From an uncultured Shimia sp. (lineage in GTDB: Bacteria; Pseudomonadota; Alphaproteobacteria; Rhodobacterales; Rhodobacteraceae): DNA of 64,000 nucleotides. The stretch lies in NCBI RefSeq assembly GCF_947498095.1, contig NZ_CANMJE010000001.1, positions 124,001 to 188,000 on the forward strand, given 5' to 3'. Shown here one piece after another: positions 43,656 to 53,195 of this stretch. Both the position numbers and the translations under genes were made by a program. The notes below the pieces were generated by a model. The model did no database searches, was not told the origin of the DNA, and worked only from the letters and a program-made list of their open reading frames with translations. The stretch's first letter is position 1. Each line of letters starts with the position of its first letter.

Positions 43656-44570
43656 ATGGGACGCAGACGCAAGGGACGCGATATTTCGGGATGGCTGGTG
43701 GTGGACAAACCCGCCGGGATCACCTCGACCTCGCTTGTGAACAAAGTGCGCTGGGCTATGGATGCTAAGAAGGCAGGTCACGCAGGCACATTGGACCCGG
43801 ATGCCACCGGTGTTCTGGCCGTTGCTTTGGGTGAGGCGACCAAAACCGTTCCCTATATTACCGACAATCTAAAGTGCTACACCTTCACCGTCCGTCTGGG
43901 TCAGGCGACCAACACTGATGACGCAGAGGGTGAGGTTGTTGCCAAGAGCGACGCACGGCCTTTGGACGAAGAAATCAAGTCTGCACTTGGCGCCTTTGTT
44001 GGTGACATCATGCAAATCCCCCCAAAGTTTTCAGCCGTAAAAATAGACGGGGAACGCGCCTATAAGCTGGCCCGTGAAGGGGAAGACGTTGAAATTGCCG
44101 CACGCCCTCTTTGGGTCGAAGAACTGGTGATGACCGATAGACCCGACGCTGATCATGTCACGCTGGAAATGACCTGCGGAAAGGGTGGCTATGTCCGCTC
44201 AATCGCACGGGATTTGGGCGAGGCTTTGGGGTGCCACGGCCACGTCCGTGAATTGCGCCGCATCTGGTCAGGCCCCTTTCGCGTCGAAGATGGGTTGGGA
44301 CTCGAACAAATCGAGGCAATGGCCAAGACGCCAGACCTCGACACTTACCTGCTACCTTTGGAAACAGCCCTTTGCGACCTGCCCGAGGTCAAGGCCACGC
44401 CCGAAGGCGCGACGCGTCTGCGCAACGGCAACGCTGGAATGGTCATGGCCAATGACGTGGATTATGGCGATGAGGCCTGGGCCTCACATGACGGCAAGCC
44501 GCTGGCCGTAGGTGTCTACAAGGCCGGTGAATTGCACCCGAACCGGGTGTTTGTCTGGCCCGAAGCATGA
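43656..44570 (+). CDS. truB: tRNA pseudouridine(55) synthase
   Basis: A 304-residue enzyme that makes pseudouridine 55 in the T-loop of most tRNAs. [17 protein letters not shown] opens the protein. The catalytic aspartate is in [16 protein letters not shown] (about residue 40), followed by [19 protein letters not shown] and the [17 protein letters not shown] signature (about 172). The C-terminal PUA-like region completes the fold. It begins after a 158-base gap downstream of the rbfA pair, in which TACAAT (43582-43587) is a possible -10 box. The stop overlaps the DUF1643 gene by 4 bases. Confidence 0.96.
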   Translation: MGRRRKGRDISGWLVVDKPAGITSTSLVNKVRWAMDAKKAGHAGTLDPDATGVLAVALGEATKTVPYITDNLKCYTFTVRLGQATNTDDAEGEVVAKSDARPLDEEIKSALGAFVGDIMQIPPKFSAVKIDGERAYKLAREGEDVEIAARPLWVEELVMTDRPDADHVTLEMTCGKGGYVRSIARDLGEALGCHGHVRELRRIWSGPFRVEDGLGLEQIEAMAKTPDLDTYLLPLETALCDLPEVKATPEGATRLRNGNAGMVMANDVDYGDEAWASHDGKPLAVGVYKAGELHPNRVFVWPEA

Positions 44571-45094
44571 TCACGCGGCACCACCAAAAGGGCGACGCGG
44601 CCTCAATCGCAAAGTATTCCGACTGCGAGACATACCGCTATGCTTTGACGCGAGTCTGGGATGAGACCGGACCAAAGGTCACGTTTATCATGCTCAACCC
44701 GTCAAAGGCGACCGAGGTTCAAAATGACCCCACAATCGAACGCTGCGAACGCCGAGCTCGGGCGCTGGGATTTGGTGGATTTTGTGCGGTAAACATCTTT
44801 GCACTGCGCGAGACCGATCCCAAAAAGATGCGCACGAACGATGCGCCCCAAGGGCCCGAAAATGATGATGCCGTTACCGCAGCCTGTCTTTGGGCCGACA
44901 CCATCATCGCCGGATGGGGCGCCCATGGTGAGCACCTCGGCCAAGGACGCGCCACGCAAGATGTGTTGCTGGCGACAGAGCGTGACATTCACTGCCTTGG
45001 GCTGACCAAGGCCGGTCACCCACGACATCCGTTGTATATTGCCTACACTCAAGAACCCGCACTTTGGCTGCCAGGAAAAACTGGCACACGTTAA
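44567..45094 (+). CDS. DUF1643 family protein
   Basis: A 175-residue soluble protein. Diagnostic blocks are [14 protein letters not shown] (about residue 18), [23 protein letters not shown] (about 35), [20 protein letters not shown] (about 65) and [11 protein letters not shown] (about 105). These match DUF1643 (PF07799), of unknown function. Its start overlaps truB by 4 bases, so it is translated with a tRNA-modifying enzyme; a nucleic-acid role is possible but not shown. Confidence 0.88.
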   Translation: MITRHHQKGDAASIAKYSDCETYRYALTRVWDETGPKVTFIMLNPSKATEVQNDPTIERCERRARALGFGGFCAVNIFALRETDPKKMRTNDAPQGPENDDAVTAACLWADTIIAGWGAHGEHLGQGRATQDVLLATERDIHCLGLTKAGHPRHPLYIAYTQEPALWLPGKTGTR

Positions 45095-45184
45095 CCTCTG
45101 GTTAACCAAATTCTGTAATGAGCGTTTACTGACGCCGTATGTTCGGCAAAAATCCCCAAGGGGTTTTGAGTAGGTTTTGGGCCG

Positions 45185-46186
45185 ATGTTTCTTTTTGTAG
45201 GTCTTCTAGGGCTAATGGCTGCCGGTACGGCGGCAATGGTGACCTTTGACACAGGTATCGAAACCGAAACAGAAGATATCCCCAAAGACGAGATCGAAAC
45301 GGATCCAGAGACAGACCCACCGGCAGACCTGATTGAGGGCCCCGACCCAACGAATCCAGGGGCTGATGGGGCGCCAGAGGATCAAATCATTTCCGGGTCC
45401 GAAGCATCGGAGACGCTGACTGGAAGTGCTGGAAACGATCAAATCAACGGATACGAGGGCGATGATACCCTTTTGGGGGATGCCGGGTCAGATCACCTTT
45501 ATGGCAGCGATGGCGACGACAGTCTTTCTGGAGGGGAGGACAACGACCTTCTGCACGGAGAGGCGGGCGACGATAGCCTGTCTGGAGATGCCGGGTATGA
45601 CACGTTGTTTGGGCATATGGGGACGGATGTTCTGGATGGTGGCGCTGGTAACGACTCTCTGGTTGGCGGTTTCGGCGAAGACTATCTCAGTGGTGGCGAC
45701 GGTGACAACGCGCTGCATGGTGGAGCGGACAACGACATTCTGATCGCAGGCTTGGGCGCCGACACTCTCTTTGGTGGCGACGGAAATGATCTCATTTCCG
45801 GGGCCGAAGCCGATAGCGAAAACGGGTCTGACTTTCTCAACGGCGGTGATGGCAATGACACGATCTTTGCTGACCAAGGCGACTGGGTCTCGGGTGGCGA
45901 AGGGTCGGATCAAATTGTCCTAAATGATTGGCAGCTTGAAACCGGCGTCGTCACAATCACGGACTTTAGCGGCAGCGAGGACAGCCTTGTGCTCTTGTAT
46001 GATGAGTCCGCGGGCAACGAGCCCGACATCGAACTTCGCGCTTCTTCCTTGGCGGGTGCGCCCACCGAAATTGTAGTGGATGGACAGGTCGTCGCGACCA
46101 TTCAGGCGGGTAGCGGTGTGGAAATTGCTGATATTATCTTGTTGGCGCAAAGCAATGCTGCGACCAACGGCATAGCCCTACCCTGA
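45185..46186 (+). CDS. RTX-type calcium-binding repeat protein
   Basis: A 333-residue acidic protein. A short N-terminal hydrophobic segment (about 1-20, FLFVGLLGLMAAGTAAMVTF) is followed by a Glu/Asp/Pro-rich stretch. About a dozen hemolysin-type nonapeptides (GGxGxDxLx) lie between residues 75 and 240, such as GNDQINGYEGDDTLLGDAG and GGDGNDLISG. The end (about 250-320) is a beta-type domain, ITDFSGSEDSLVLLYDES. The repeats form calcium-loaded beta rolls. No type I secretion genes are nearby and the N-terminal hydrophobic segment is unusual for a C-terminally targeted RTX protein, so it may be membrane-anchored. Confidence 0.9.
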   Translation: MFLFVGLLGLMAAGTAAMVTFDTGIETETEDIPKDEIETDPETDPPADLIEGPDPTNPGADGAPEDQIISGSEASETLTGSAGNDQINGYEGDDTLLGDAGSDHLYGSDGDDSLSGGEDNDLLHGEAGDDSLSGDAGYDTLFGHMGTDVLDGGAGNDSLVGGFGEDYLSGGDGDNALHGGADNDILIAGLGADTLFGGDGNDLISGAEADSENGSDFLNGGDGNDTIFADQGDWVSGGEGSDQIVLNDWQLETGVVTITDFSGSEDSLVLLYDESAGNEPDIELRASSLAGAPTEIVVDGQVVATIQAGSGVEIADIILLAQSNAATNGIALP

Positions 46187-46341
46187 AGCAGGAACAGCAC
46201 GGGAAGCTATCCCCCCTTTTCATTGACCCAGAATTGCCCTATACGCGCCCATCCCTTCTGAATTAGAGGGGATTCTCTTTGTGGACCTTGCTGGACGACA
46301 TCCCGGCTTGCGCCCCTAACCTTCAACGATAGGAGACCCCG

Positions 46342-46611
46342 ATGTCGATTACTGCAGAAGAAAAAGCCCGCGTTATGTCGGAATTCGCAACCAAAGAAGG
46401 CGACACTGGTTCGCCCGAAGTTCAGGTTGCAATCCTGTCCTCGCGCATCGCGACACTGACCGAGCACTTCAAAACCCATAAAAAGGACAACCACGGTCGC
46501 CGTGGCCTTTTGAAAATGGTTGCCCTGCGCCGTAAGTTGCTGGACTACCTGAAGGGTGTTGACGAGGCGCGCTATGCGGACCTCATCAAACGTCTCGGCC
46601 TGCGCCGCTAA
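46342..46611 (+). CDS. rpsO: 30S ribosomal protein S15
   Basis: An 89-residue basic protein starting [32 protein letters not shown] and containing [16 protein letters not shown] and the terminal LIKRLGLRR (longer stretches abridged). S15 binds the central domain of 16S rRNA. GATAGGAGACCCCG precedes the ATG. pnp, its usual downstream neighbour, is 2.8 kb away here; a strong terminator follows instead. Confidence 0.98.
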   Translation: MSITAEEKARVMSEFATKEGDTGSPEVQVAILSSRIATLTEHFKTHKKDNHGRRGLLKMVALRRKLLDYLKGVDEARYADLIKRLGLRR

Positions 46612-46636
46612 GATTTCGATCCTTCTGGATCACGAG

Positions 46637-46668
46637 AAACGCCCGCTCTTCGGAGAGGGCGTTTTTTT
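46637..46668 (+). terminator. Rho-independent terminator of rpsO
   Basis: AAACGCCC pairs with GGGCGTTT through a short inner stem CTC/GAG and a TTCG tetraloop, followed by a T-run (TTTTTTT at 46662-46668). It lies 25 bases after the rpsO stop. Confidence 0.92.
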
Positions 46669-46828
46669 GTGAAATGTACGTCAAATTTCACTGCGCCTTA
46701 GCCTATGGACCGGCGCAACTCCCCCAACTTCCCCTGCTCGAGACTTTGCCTTTAGGAAAGTCGTTAACAGAGTTGCACCGACGCAATGCGCGCGTTCTTA
46801 ATGAACGCGCAACAGGATGAGGCTCGAT

Positions 46829-47905
46829 ATGTCTGAAATGACAGCGGATGTTTTGGTGATCGGCGGAGGCACCGCTGGATTTGGCGCCGCTGTCGCCGCG
46901 GGACGGCAAGACCTGGATGTTGTGTTGCTCGAGGCAGGCAGCAAGGTCGGCGGCGTGATGGCCTTTTGCCCCGGCATGCCATGGGGCGCAGCCTATCCCG
47001 ATGACACATCTATCGGTGGTCTCATGGAGGAATTGGCACTTCGCCTATACGACATGACTCCACTCATGGCCGAAAAACGCCCCAGCACTCTCGAGAATTT
47101 TGGCGCGGAAATCATCTATGACCATGACGTCGCCATCACCACAATGTTCGACATGCTGCAAGAGGCCGGTGTCAGGGTGCATCTTGGCGGCATCGCGCAC
47201 GAGCCGATCATGATTGGCAACACGATTGGCAAGGTTCAATTCCACGACCGGCATGGCCCTCATGAGATCACAGCCAAGATCGTCATTGATTGTTCTGGCG
47301 ACGGAGATATCTCGGCCAAGGCCGGCGTTCCCATTGAGCTTGGCGATGCCAAAGGCAGCATGATGGGCGTGACGCTGTCTTTCATGATGGAAAACGCAGA
47401 TTGGGATCAGGTCTTTGCAGGCGATGACCCCTATTTCACCCAGTACGCTGCCAAAGGCATTGCCCAAAGGCGCCTGCACGAAGATCTGGCCAAACTCTAT
47501 TTGATGAAGGGGTTTCACAAGGACACTGTGTTTTGCAACTCGGTGGTAATCCGCAACGTCGATGGCACGGATCCGCAAGCCGTGAGCAGAGCGACGCAAG
47601 AGGGCCGCCGGCGCGCCGTCCAGATGGCGACGTTCCTTCGCTCGGACATTCCCGGCTTTGCCAAGGCCCATATGACCCACCTTGGCCCCACTGTCGGCGT
47701 CCGCGAAACCCGCAAGCTACAAGTAGAAAAGATCACCCAGAAGACTGGCGTGAGGTTTACCTCGACATCGCCGCTAAAAGGAAAGCGGAAATTGTCGAGC
47801 AATTTTGGCAAGAAATTAAAAGTATCTACAATGAATTTGCCCTACAATTCAGAAGATTGCACCGAAGCGCGTGGCAGATATTGGTTGCGGACAGGCCTTT
47901 GTTGA
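46829..47905 (+). pseudogene. Truncated FAD-dependent oxidoreductase
   Basis: The first 300 or so codons encode an FAD-dependent oxidoreductase (PF12831 type): ADVLVIGGGTAGFGAAVAAGRQ is the dinucleotide fold, then GGVMAFCPGMPWGAAYPDD, IVIDCSGDGDISAKAG (about 155) and THLGPTVGVRETRKL (about 290). Family proteins usually continue for a further 100-200 residues after GVRETR. Here the similarity stops near 47720 and the open frame runs out of frame through a methyltransferase relic to a stop at 47905, so about the last third is lost. GGATGAGG 6 bases upstream supports the start at 46829. The product is unlikely to function. Confidence 0.8.
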
Positions 47906-48314
47906 CTTGTTGATACATCGCGACACTAACGCTGACCTTCTTTAGATTGACATCGAGGAAAGCGACTCCATCCATTTTGGTTTCAAGGACAATGGTGCGG
48001 GTTACGCAAGCCTCGGCAAAGCGCGCGAATTTCTCGAAGTAAATGGTGTCAGTGCAGAAAAAATTATCACGCTGAACCCCAAGACCAAAGACCTGTCGGC
48101 GGCTGGAAAAGTGGATCTTGCGCTAAGCCTCATATCCTGCGGGTTTCATTACCCAGTTGAAACCTATGACCAATTTTTCGACACGCAGGTTCGCAAGGCT
48201 ATCCTTCTGGATGTCCGAAATGGGCGCGGTGGTGAGGACGCACTTAGCCGATACGGCTCGATAACAGAGGTTTACAAAGGCAAACACCATGTGAGCCTTT
48301 TAGCAAGCAAATAG
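47725..48314 (+). pseudogene. Decayed class I SAM-dependent methyltransferase
   Basis: Two reading frames together give one protein. From 47731, DHPEDWREVYLDIAAKRK and EIKSIYNEFALQF are read. After a frameshift near 47850-47865 the frame continues with APKRVADIGCGQAFVDLLIHR (the SAM motif I), an in-frame TAG at 47943-47945, then IDIEESDSIHFGFKDNG and onward to a TAG at 48312. ADIGCG and DIE are the SAM-binding glycine loop and acidic residue of a Rossmann methyltransferase. The sequence around 47800-47860 is visibly AT-rich. The 5' end is fused to the truncated oxidoreductase, so a deletion or illegitimate join removed both gene ends. Confidence 0.75.
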
Positions 48315-48407
48315 CGGTGGCATTTATCTACGGCTCAAATGACCCTAGTGCCAGCGCTACGGCTGCTCTTTGAAACAACCAATAGAATTCGGGTCGGAGT
48401 CCCGCCT

Positions 48408-49088
48408 CTAGTCGTGCTTGCGAATTGTCTGAGCCACCCGTTTGCCAATCTCGCGGCTGGCTTTCACCGACGGGTGGATCATGTCGATGCCGTGATAACT
48501 GCGGTCGCCGTGTGGGACGAGGTCGGCGATTGAGACAAAGAACAGACCTTTGTCGAGCTTCGACATGGCGTTGATACGGGCCTCGAATTCATCTCCGGCT
48601 TCGCGACAATCATCTATGGGTGAGCCCACACCCGGACTGCGCAGATAGCCGACATAGACGACACGTGCTCCAGTTTTGCGAAGCTTTCGGATCAGGTCAG
48701 GAACTGCGCCCTTGCGGCCGTCTTCTGAGACCATCCGCTCAATGCGTTTGTCACACGCGGTGCATCCGCATCCGAACCAAAGATCATTGCCGCCGCCATT
48801 GATGACAATCCAATCCCAATCGCCTTTGGCGTATTGATTGGCGATCTTCATACCCAAGGCCCCGCTGAGCGGCAGGGCATAAATAATCCGCGCGCCGCCA
48901 ATGGATTTGTTCAAAACAGGCTCTTCCAGCTCATTCGAGATCGCGTGGCTGATAGAACGCCCCGATATACCATGCCACGCCATCATGCTGTCACCCATCG
49001 CCAGAATGCGCGGCTTGGCGGGTTCCGCCGACAACGCGGTCGCGAACATGCTGAAAACAACAAAGATCAGTATCGCTGGGTTCTTCAT
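48408..49088 (-). CDS. Secreted SGNH/GDSL hydrolase
   Basis: A 226-residue protein with a signal peptide (about residues 1-21, AILIFVVFSMFATALSAEP). SGNH blocks follow: ILAMGDSMMAWHG (nucleophile Ser, about 29), INGGGNDLWFGCGCTAC (block III Asn-Asp, about 95) and the C-terminal GIDMIHPSVKAS with the catalytic Asp and His near 205. Several cysteines suggest disulfides in the periplasm. Such enzymes deacetylate or deesterify glycans and lipids. The gene lies in the extra DNA between rpsO and pnp, oriented against them. Confidence 0.88.
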   Translation of the reverse strand: MKNPAILIFVVFSMFATALSAEPAKPRILAMGDSMMAWHGISGRSISHAISNELEEPVLNKSIGGARIIYALPLSGALGMKIANQYAKGDWDWIVINGGGNDLWFGCGCTACDKRIERMVSEDGRKGAVPDLIRKLRKTGARVVYVGYLRSPGVGSPIDDCREAGDEFEARINAMSKLDKGLFFVSIADLVPHGDRSYHGIDMIHPSVKASREIGKRVAQTIRKHD

Positions 49089-49380
49089 CAGGGTTAGGCC
49101 TAAGTTTGTCAGAGAGTCGTTTTGATAATAACGCGGTCTACAATTTCAGTAAGAGCAACAATCGGTTGGAACTATGGATTTTTCATGACCACCCTAAGCG
49201 GCGCCCCTCGCAATTTCCAGTTTCCAAATGGCTTGTTTTCCTATATGGCCGCTCCATCTGAGACGTGGTGCCCTGATCCCGGCACCCGAAACTAGGATGA
49301 AAAGGGATCGGCGGCAGGGGCCGCCATTGAAACGGAGGACCCGGGAACGCCCGGGAGCGCCTCCAACTAGGAAACGATAT
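49089..49380 (+). promoter_or_regulatory. pnp upstream region with leader hairpins
   Basis: This 292-base stretch has no gene. Near pnp it can form GGCGGC-AGGG-GCCGCC (49310-49325) and a strong two-part hairpin at 49334-49364: GGAGG and CCCGGG pair with CCCGGG and CCTCC around an AACG loop. The second ends 16 bases before the ATG. In E. coli an RNase III-cleaved stem in the pnp leader mediates autoregulation; a similar role here is inferred from position. The Shine-Dalgarno site AGGAAACGATAT lies outside the hairpin. Confidence 0.6.
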
Positions 49381-51522
49381 ATGTTTGACGTAACGACGAA
49401 ATCTATGCAGTGGGGTGAAGAAACCCTCACTCTGGAAACGGGCAAGGTTGCCCGTCAGGCCGACGGCTGTGTGATCGCCACTTTGGGCGAAACCTCGGTT
49501 ATGGCCGCAGTGACCTTTGCGAAGGCACCAAAACCCGGTCAGGACTTTTTCCCGCTGACCGTTCACTACCAAGAAAAATACTATGCCGCCGGTAAAGTAC
49601 CGGGTGGCTTCTTCAAGCGTGAGGCCCGCCCCACCGAGAAGGAAACTCTGACCGCGCGTCTGATCGACCGTCCGATCCGCCCGCTGTTTGTTCCAGGCTT
49701 CAAAAACGAAGTTCTGGTGATGTGCACCGTGCTGAGCCACGACCTTGTCAACGACCCCGATATGGTAGCGATGATCGCCGCCTCGGCTGCGCTGACACTT
49801 TCGGGTGCTCCGTTCATGGGCCCAATCGCGGCAGCCCGCGTTGGCTTTGAAGATGGTGACTATGTTCTGAACCCAACGGTTGATGACATGCACATGCTGC
49901 GCAACAACCCTGATCAACGCCTTGATCTGGTTGTCGCAGGCACCAAAGACGCCGTGATGATGGTGGAATCGGAAGCTTACGAACTGACCGAAGCAGAAAT
50001 GCTGGGTGCAGTGAAGTTTGCTCACGACGCGATCCAACCTGTGATCGACCTGATCATCTCGCTGGCCGAAGATGCTGCCAAAGAGCCGTTTGACTTCCAA
50101 GCGCCAGACTATGCTGATCTGTTTGAGGCAGTCAAAGCGGCTGGCGAAGAGCAGATGCGCGCGGCGTTCGCAATCACCGACAAGCAAGAGCGTACCACGG
50201 CTGTTTCTGCGGCCCGTGATGCAATCAAGGCTGCCCTGACCGAAGAGCAACTGGACGATGCCAACCTTGGCTCGGCCATGAAAAAGCTCGAAGCCAGCAT
50301 CCTGCGCGGCGACGTTGTGAAAACCGGCAAGCGTATTGACGGACGTAGCACCACAGAGATTCGTGACATCGTAAGCCAAACCGGCCTCTTGCCACGAACT
50401 CACGGGTCGGCCCTGTTCACACGCGGCGAAACCCAAGGCCTGGTTGTGACTACGCTGGGCACCGGCGACGACGAGCAAATGATCGACGCGCTGAACGGCA
50501 CCTATCGTTCGAACTTCCTCTTGCACTATAACTTCCCCCCCTACTCGGTTGGTGAAGTTGGACGTGTGATGGGCCCAGGCCGTCGTGAAATTGGTCACGG
50601 CAAACTGGCATGGCGGGCACTTCAGGCTGTTCTGCCTGCGGCAACCGACTTCCCCTACACAATTCGTGTTGTGTCGGAAATCACTGAGTCCAACGGGTCG
50701 TCTTCGATGGCGTCGGTCTGTGGTGGCTCGCTGTCTATGATGGACGCAGGCGTTCCGCTGACATCGGCCGTCGCTGGCGTTGCCATGGGCCTGATCCTGG
50801 AAGAAGACGGATCTTACGCGATCCTGTCGGACATCCTGGGTGACGAAGACCACCTTGGCGACATGGACTTCAAAGTGGCAGGGACCGAAAACGGCATCAC
50901 CTCGCTGCAGATGGACATCAAGGTTGCAGGCATCACACCTGAGATCATGGAAAAAGCCCTGGCCCAAGCCAAGGACGGTCGTTTGCACATCCTGGGCGAG
51001 ATGGCGAAATCCATCACCGGTGCACAGGAATTCTCGGTTCACGCACCGCGCATCGAGACCATGCAGGTTCCAACCGACAAGATCCGTGAAGTGATCGGTT
51101 CGGGTGGTAAAGTGATCCGCGAGATCGTCGAAGTATCGGGCGCCAAGGTCGACATCAACGACGATGGCATCATCAAGATTGCTTCGCCGAACGGGGAAGC
51201 CATCCAAAAAGCCTATGACATGATCCACGCGATCGTGGCTGAGCCTGAAGTGGGCGAGATCTACAACGGTAAAGTTGTGAAGATCGTCGACTTTGGGGCC
51301 TTCGTGAACTTCTTTGGCAAGCGCGATGGTCTGGTACACGTGTCCCAGATCGAAAACCGCCGCCTGAACCATCCGTCGGATGTTCTGAAAGAAGGTCAGG
51401 ACGTCAAAGTCAAACTTCTGGGCTTTGACGACCGTGGCAAGGTTCGCCTGTCGATGAAAATCGTCGATCAGGAAACCGGCGAAGAGATCGCACCTCAGCC
51501 GCGTGAAAAGAAAGACGACTGA
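49381..51522 (+). CDS. pnp: Polyribonucleotide nucleotidyltransferase
   Basis: A 713-residue phosphorolytic 3'-5' exoribonuclease, part of RNA turnover machinery. Two RNase PH-like domains are visible (about 1-220, with [13 protein letters not shown] and [25 protein letters not shown]; and about 310-540, with [31 protein letters not shown]). These are followed by a KH domain ([17 protein letters not shown], about 560) and an S1 domain ([20 protein letters not shown], about 625). The start [21 protein letters not shown] is the conserved beginning. A 796-codon open frame on the opposite strand is a shadow. Confidence 0.98.
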   Translation: MFDVTTKSMQWGEETLTLETGKVARQADGCVIATLGETSVMAAVTFAKAPKPGQDFFPLTVHYQEKYYAAGKVPGGFFKREARPTEKETLTARLIDRPIRPLFVPGFKNEVLVMCTVLSHDLVNDPDMVAMIAASAALTLSGAPFMGPIAAARVGFEDGDYVLNPTVDDMHMLRNNPDQRLDLVVAGTKDAVMMVESEAYELTEAEMLGAVKFAHDAIQPVIDLIISLAEDAAKEPFDFQAPDYADLFEAVKAAGEEQMRAAFAITDKQERTTAVSAARDAIKAALTEEQLDDANLGSAMKKLEASILRGDVVKTGKRIDGRSTTEIRDIVSQTGLLPRTHGSALFTRGETQGLVVTTLGTGDDEQMIDALNGTYRSNFLLHYNFPPYSVGEVGRVMGPGRREIGHGKLAWRALQAVLPAATDFPYTIRVVSEITESNGSSSMASVCGGSLSMMDAGVPLTSAVAGVAMGLILEEDGSYAILSDILGDEDHLGDMDFKVAGTENGITSLQMDIKVAGITPEIMEKALAQAKDGRLHILGEMAKSITGAQEFSVHAPRIETMQVPTDKIREVIGSGGKVIREIVEVSGAKVDINDDGIIKIASPNGEAIQKAYDMIHAIVAEPEVGEIYNGKVVKIVDFGAFVNFFGKRDGLVHVSQIENRRLNHPSDVLKEGQDVKVKLLGFDDRGKVRLSMKIVDQETGEEIAPQPREKKDD

Positions 51523-51542
51523 TCCAGCCGTCAAAGAAATTC

Positions 51543-51569
51543 GCTGCGGGCCATGATTTGGCCCGCAGC
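51543..51569 (+). terminator. Hairpin after pnp
   Basis: GCTGCGGGCC pairs perfectly with GGCCCGCAGC (7-base loop), 20 bases after the pnp stop. There is no T-run, so it could be a weak terminator or an RNA 3' end protector. The glycosyltransferase gene starts 33 bases later. Confidence 0.6.
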
Positions 51570-51601
51570 ACATTCGATGCGACAGTTCTCATGGTGTTGG
51601 T

Positions 51602-52300
51602 ATGACGCTAAGTGAGCAAGTGACGATTTGCATTACGATGGGTTTGCGTCCCAAAAACCTGCGCCGCACGCTGCAAAGTCTTGGCCCCGAGCTTCTCGAT
51701 CTTCCGATAATCAGTATCAATGACTTTGGCGACGCGCCGACAAACGCCGTTTTCGACAGTCTATGCTCGGATGGGGTTCGGATCGATCTTGGCCAACAAG
51801 TGGGTCATCATCGCGCCGTTGACGCAATGTATCAACACGTGACCACACCTTATGTGCTACACTTGGAAGACGATTGGGTCTTCTCACGCTCTGATTTCCT
51901 GCCAGACGCGATCAAACTGCTTCGGGCAAACGCATCTATTGGGACAGTTTGTGTGCTTAAGCTTTCAGATTTTGATCTGACCAAAGAAAAACTTGCAAAA
52001 ATCCCCTTCGACCAGAGCGACAGCATCCGCTTTGCGCGGCTCGATACGCCGGATGACAAATGTCATGAATTCACATTCAACCCGCACATTGCCCCCCTGA
52101 CGCTATGGCAGGACCTGGGAGGATACGGGAACTTCAAACGAGAAAGTTATCTTTCTCGAAAGCTTCTATCCGAAGGACGGTTTGCTGCCTATCTGGATCC
52201 AGGCGCCTGCCACCATATTGGCCGTAGAAGCGTCTCATATCCGAAACAGGCAAAGGCCTTTCAAAGGGCCCTTGGTTGGTTTCGGCGCGGCCCAAAATAG
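51602..52300 (+). CDS. GT-A-fold glycosyltransferase-like protein
   Basis: A 232-residue protein resembling inverting GT-A glycosyltransferases. VTICITMGLRPKNLRRTLQSL opens the fold, and the metal-binding acidic motif is YVLHLEDDWVFSRSDF (about residue 83). NPHIAPLTLWQDLGGYGNFKRE (about 160) resembles the acceptor-side helix region, and a terminal GACHHIGRRS follows. No transmembrane segment. Acceptor unknown; it may decorate a surface glycan. It stands alone after pnp with a poor ribosome site and a mildly AT-richer composition than pnp, hinting that it belongs to the accessory DNA around this locus. Confidence 0.82.
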   Translation: MTLSEQVTICITMGLRPKNLRRTLQSLGPELLDLPIISINDFGDAPTNAVFDSLCSDGVRIDLGQQVGHHRAVDAMYQHVTTPYVLHLEDDWVFSRSDFLPDAIKLLRANASIGTVCVLKLSDFDLTKEKLAKIPFDQSDSIRFARLDTPDDKCHEFTFNPHIAPLTLWQDLGGYGNFKRESYLSRKLLSEGRFAAYLDPGACHHIGRRSVSYPKQAKAFQRALGWFRRGPK

Positions 52301-52333
52301 GGCAGTGGTCGCCCGCGAGCGACCACCACAGAC

Positions 52334-52987
52334 TTATCCAGGAAGTTTTGTCGTCCGCAAATACGGGAAATGCGTGGTGAAATCGCCGTACTTGGCCGTG
52401 GCGTCCTCATCGCTGACTGCGACCGGAATCACGACGTCTCCGCCAGGTGTCCAGTTGGCCGGAGTCGCCACGTTCTCGGCTGCAGTGGTTTGCAGGCCAT
52501 CCAAGGCACGCAGGACCTCGGCAAAGTTGCGGCCCACGTTCATCGGGTAGGTCATCGACAGCTTCAATTGCTTGTCCGGGCCAACGATAAAGACAGACCG
52601 CACTGTCGCACTGTCCGCAGGCGTCCGCCCGTCAGGCATATAAGCATCGGCCGGCAACATGTCGAAAGCCTTGGACACAGCCAGCCCTTCGTCCGCGATG
52701 ATTGGGAAACCAGCGGCAGTCCCTGCATAGCTTTCGATATGCTCTTTCCAGCCCTTGTGATCCTCGACCGTGTCGACCGATACACCGATCACCTTGCATC
52801 CCCGGGCAGCCCATTCATCTGCAAGTTGCGCAACCGCGCCAAACTCGGTCGTGCAGACCGGCGTGTAATCCTTGGGATGTGAAAACAGGATCGCCCAGCT
52901 GTCGCCGATCCAATCGTGAAACGTGATGGTTCCCTGATCTGTTTCAGCTGTGAAATTCGGCACCGTGTCGTTTATCCGCAAACCCAT
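52334..52987 (-). CDS. 1-Cys-type (Prx6-like) peroxiredoxin
   Basis: A 217-residue thiol peroxidase. The peroxidatic Cys is in FSHPKDYTPVCTTEFGAVAQL (about residue 46, one run abridged). KVIGVSVDTVEDHKGW and the C-terminal extension RALDGLQTTAAENVATPANWTPG identify the Prx6 branch, which normally lacks a resolving Cys. It reduces hydrogen peroxide and organic hydroperoxides in the cytosol. It is divergent from an aldehyde dehydrogenase gene across 208 bases. No OxyR-type site was recognised. Confidence 0.93.
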   Translation of the reverse strand: MGLRINDTVPNFTAETDQGTITFHDWIGDSWAILFSHPKDYTPVCTTEFGAVAQLADEWAARGCKVIGVSVDTVEDHKGWKEHIESYAGTAAGFPIIADEGLAVSKAFDMLPADAYMPDGRTPADSATVRSVFIVGPDKQLKLSMTYPMNVGRNFAEVLRALDGLQTTAAENVATPANWTPGGDVVIPVAVSDEDATAKYGDFTTHFPYLRTTKLPG

Positions 52988-53195
52988 ATTGATTCTCCCT
53001 GATAGGTTGAGACGAAGTAGATACGATGCACAGCAGCTTTGTATAGGGGCTTCTGGCAGCCATTTGCTTCAGGCAAGTGAGCGAATCCTTGCAAACTTCA
53101 AAAATTTGATCAAATTTTTCGTGACGCTACGGCAAATGCACTTGCGAGGGTTCATGGCCCCTGACAGAGTGCCTGCAAATTCTTGGAGGATTACC

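Noticed and set aside
45420-45900. Tandem DNA repeat or CRISPR-like array
   Set aside because: The periodicity comes from RTX nonapeptide codons in an intact reading frame; there are no identical direct repeats with unique spacers.
48360-48405. TTCGGGTCGGAGTCCCGCC resembling the 3' part of a tRNA
   Set aside because: No acceptor stem, anticodon arm or CCA can be built around it.
49183-51573. A 796-codon open frame on the minus strand opposite pnp
   Set aside because: It mirrors pnp almost exactly, has a His/Asp/Gln-rich composition typical of antisense frames in this GC range, and no protein motif. pnp is certain on the other strand.
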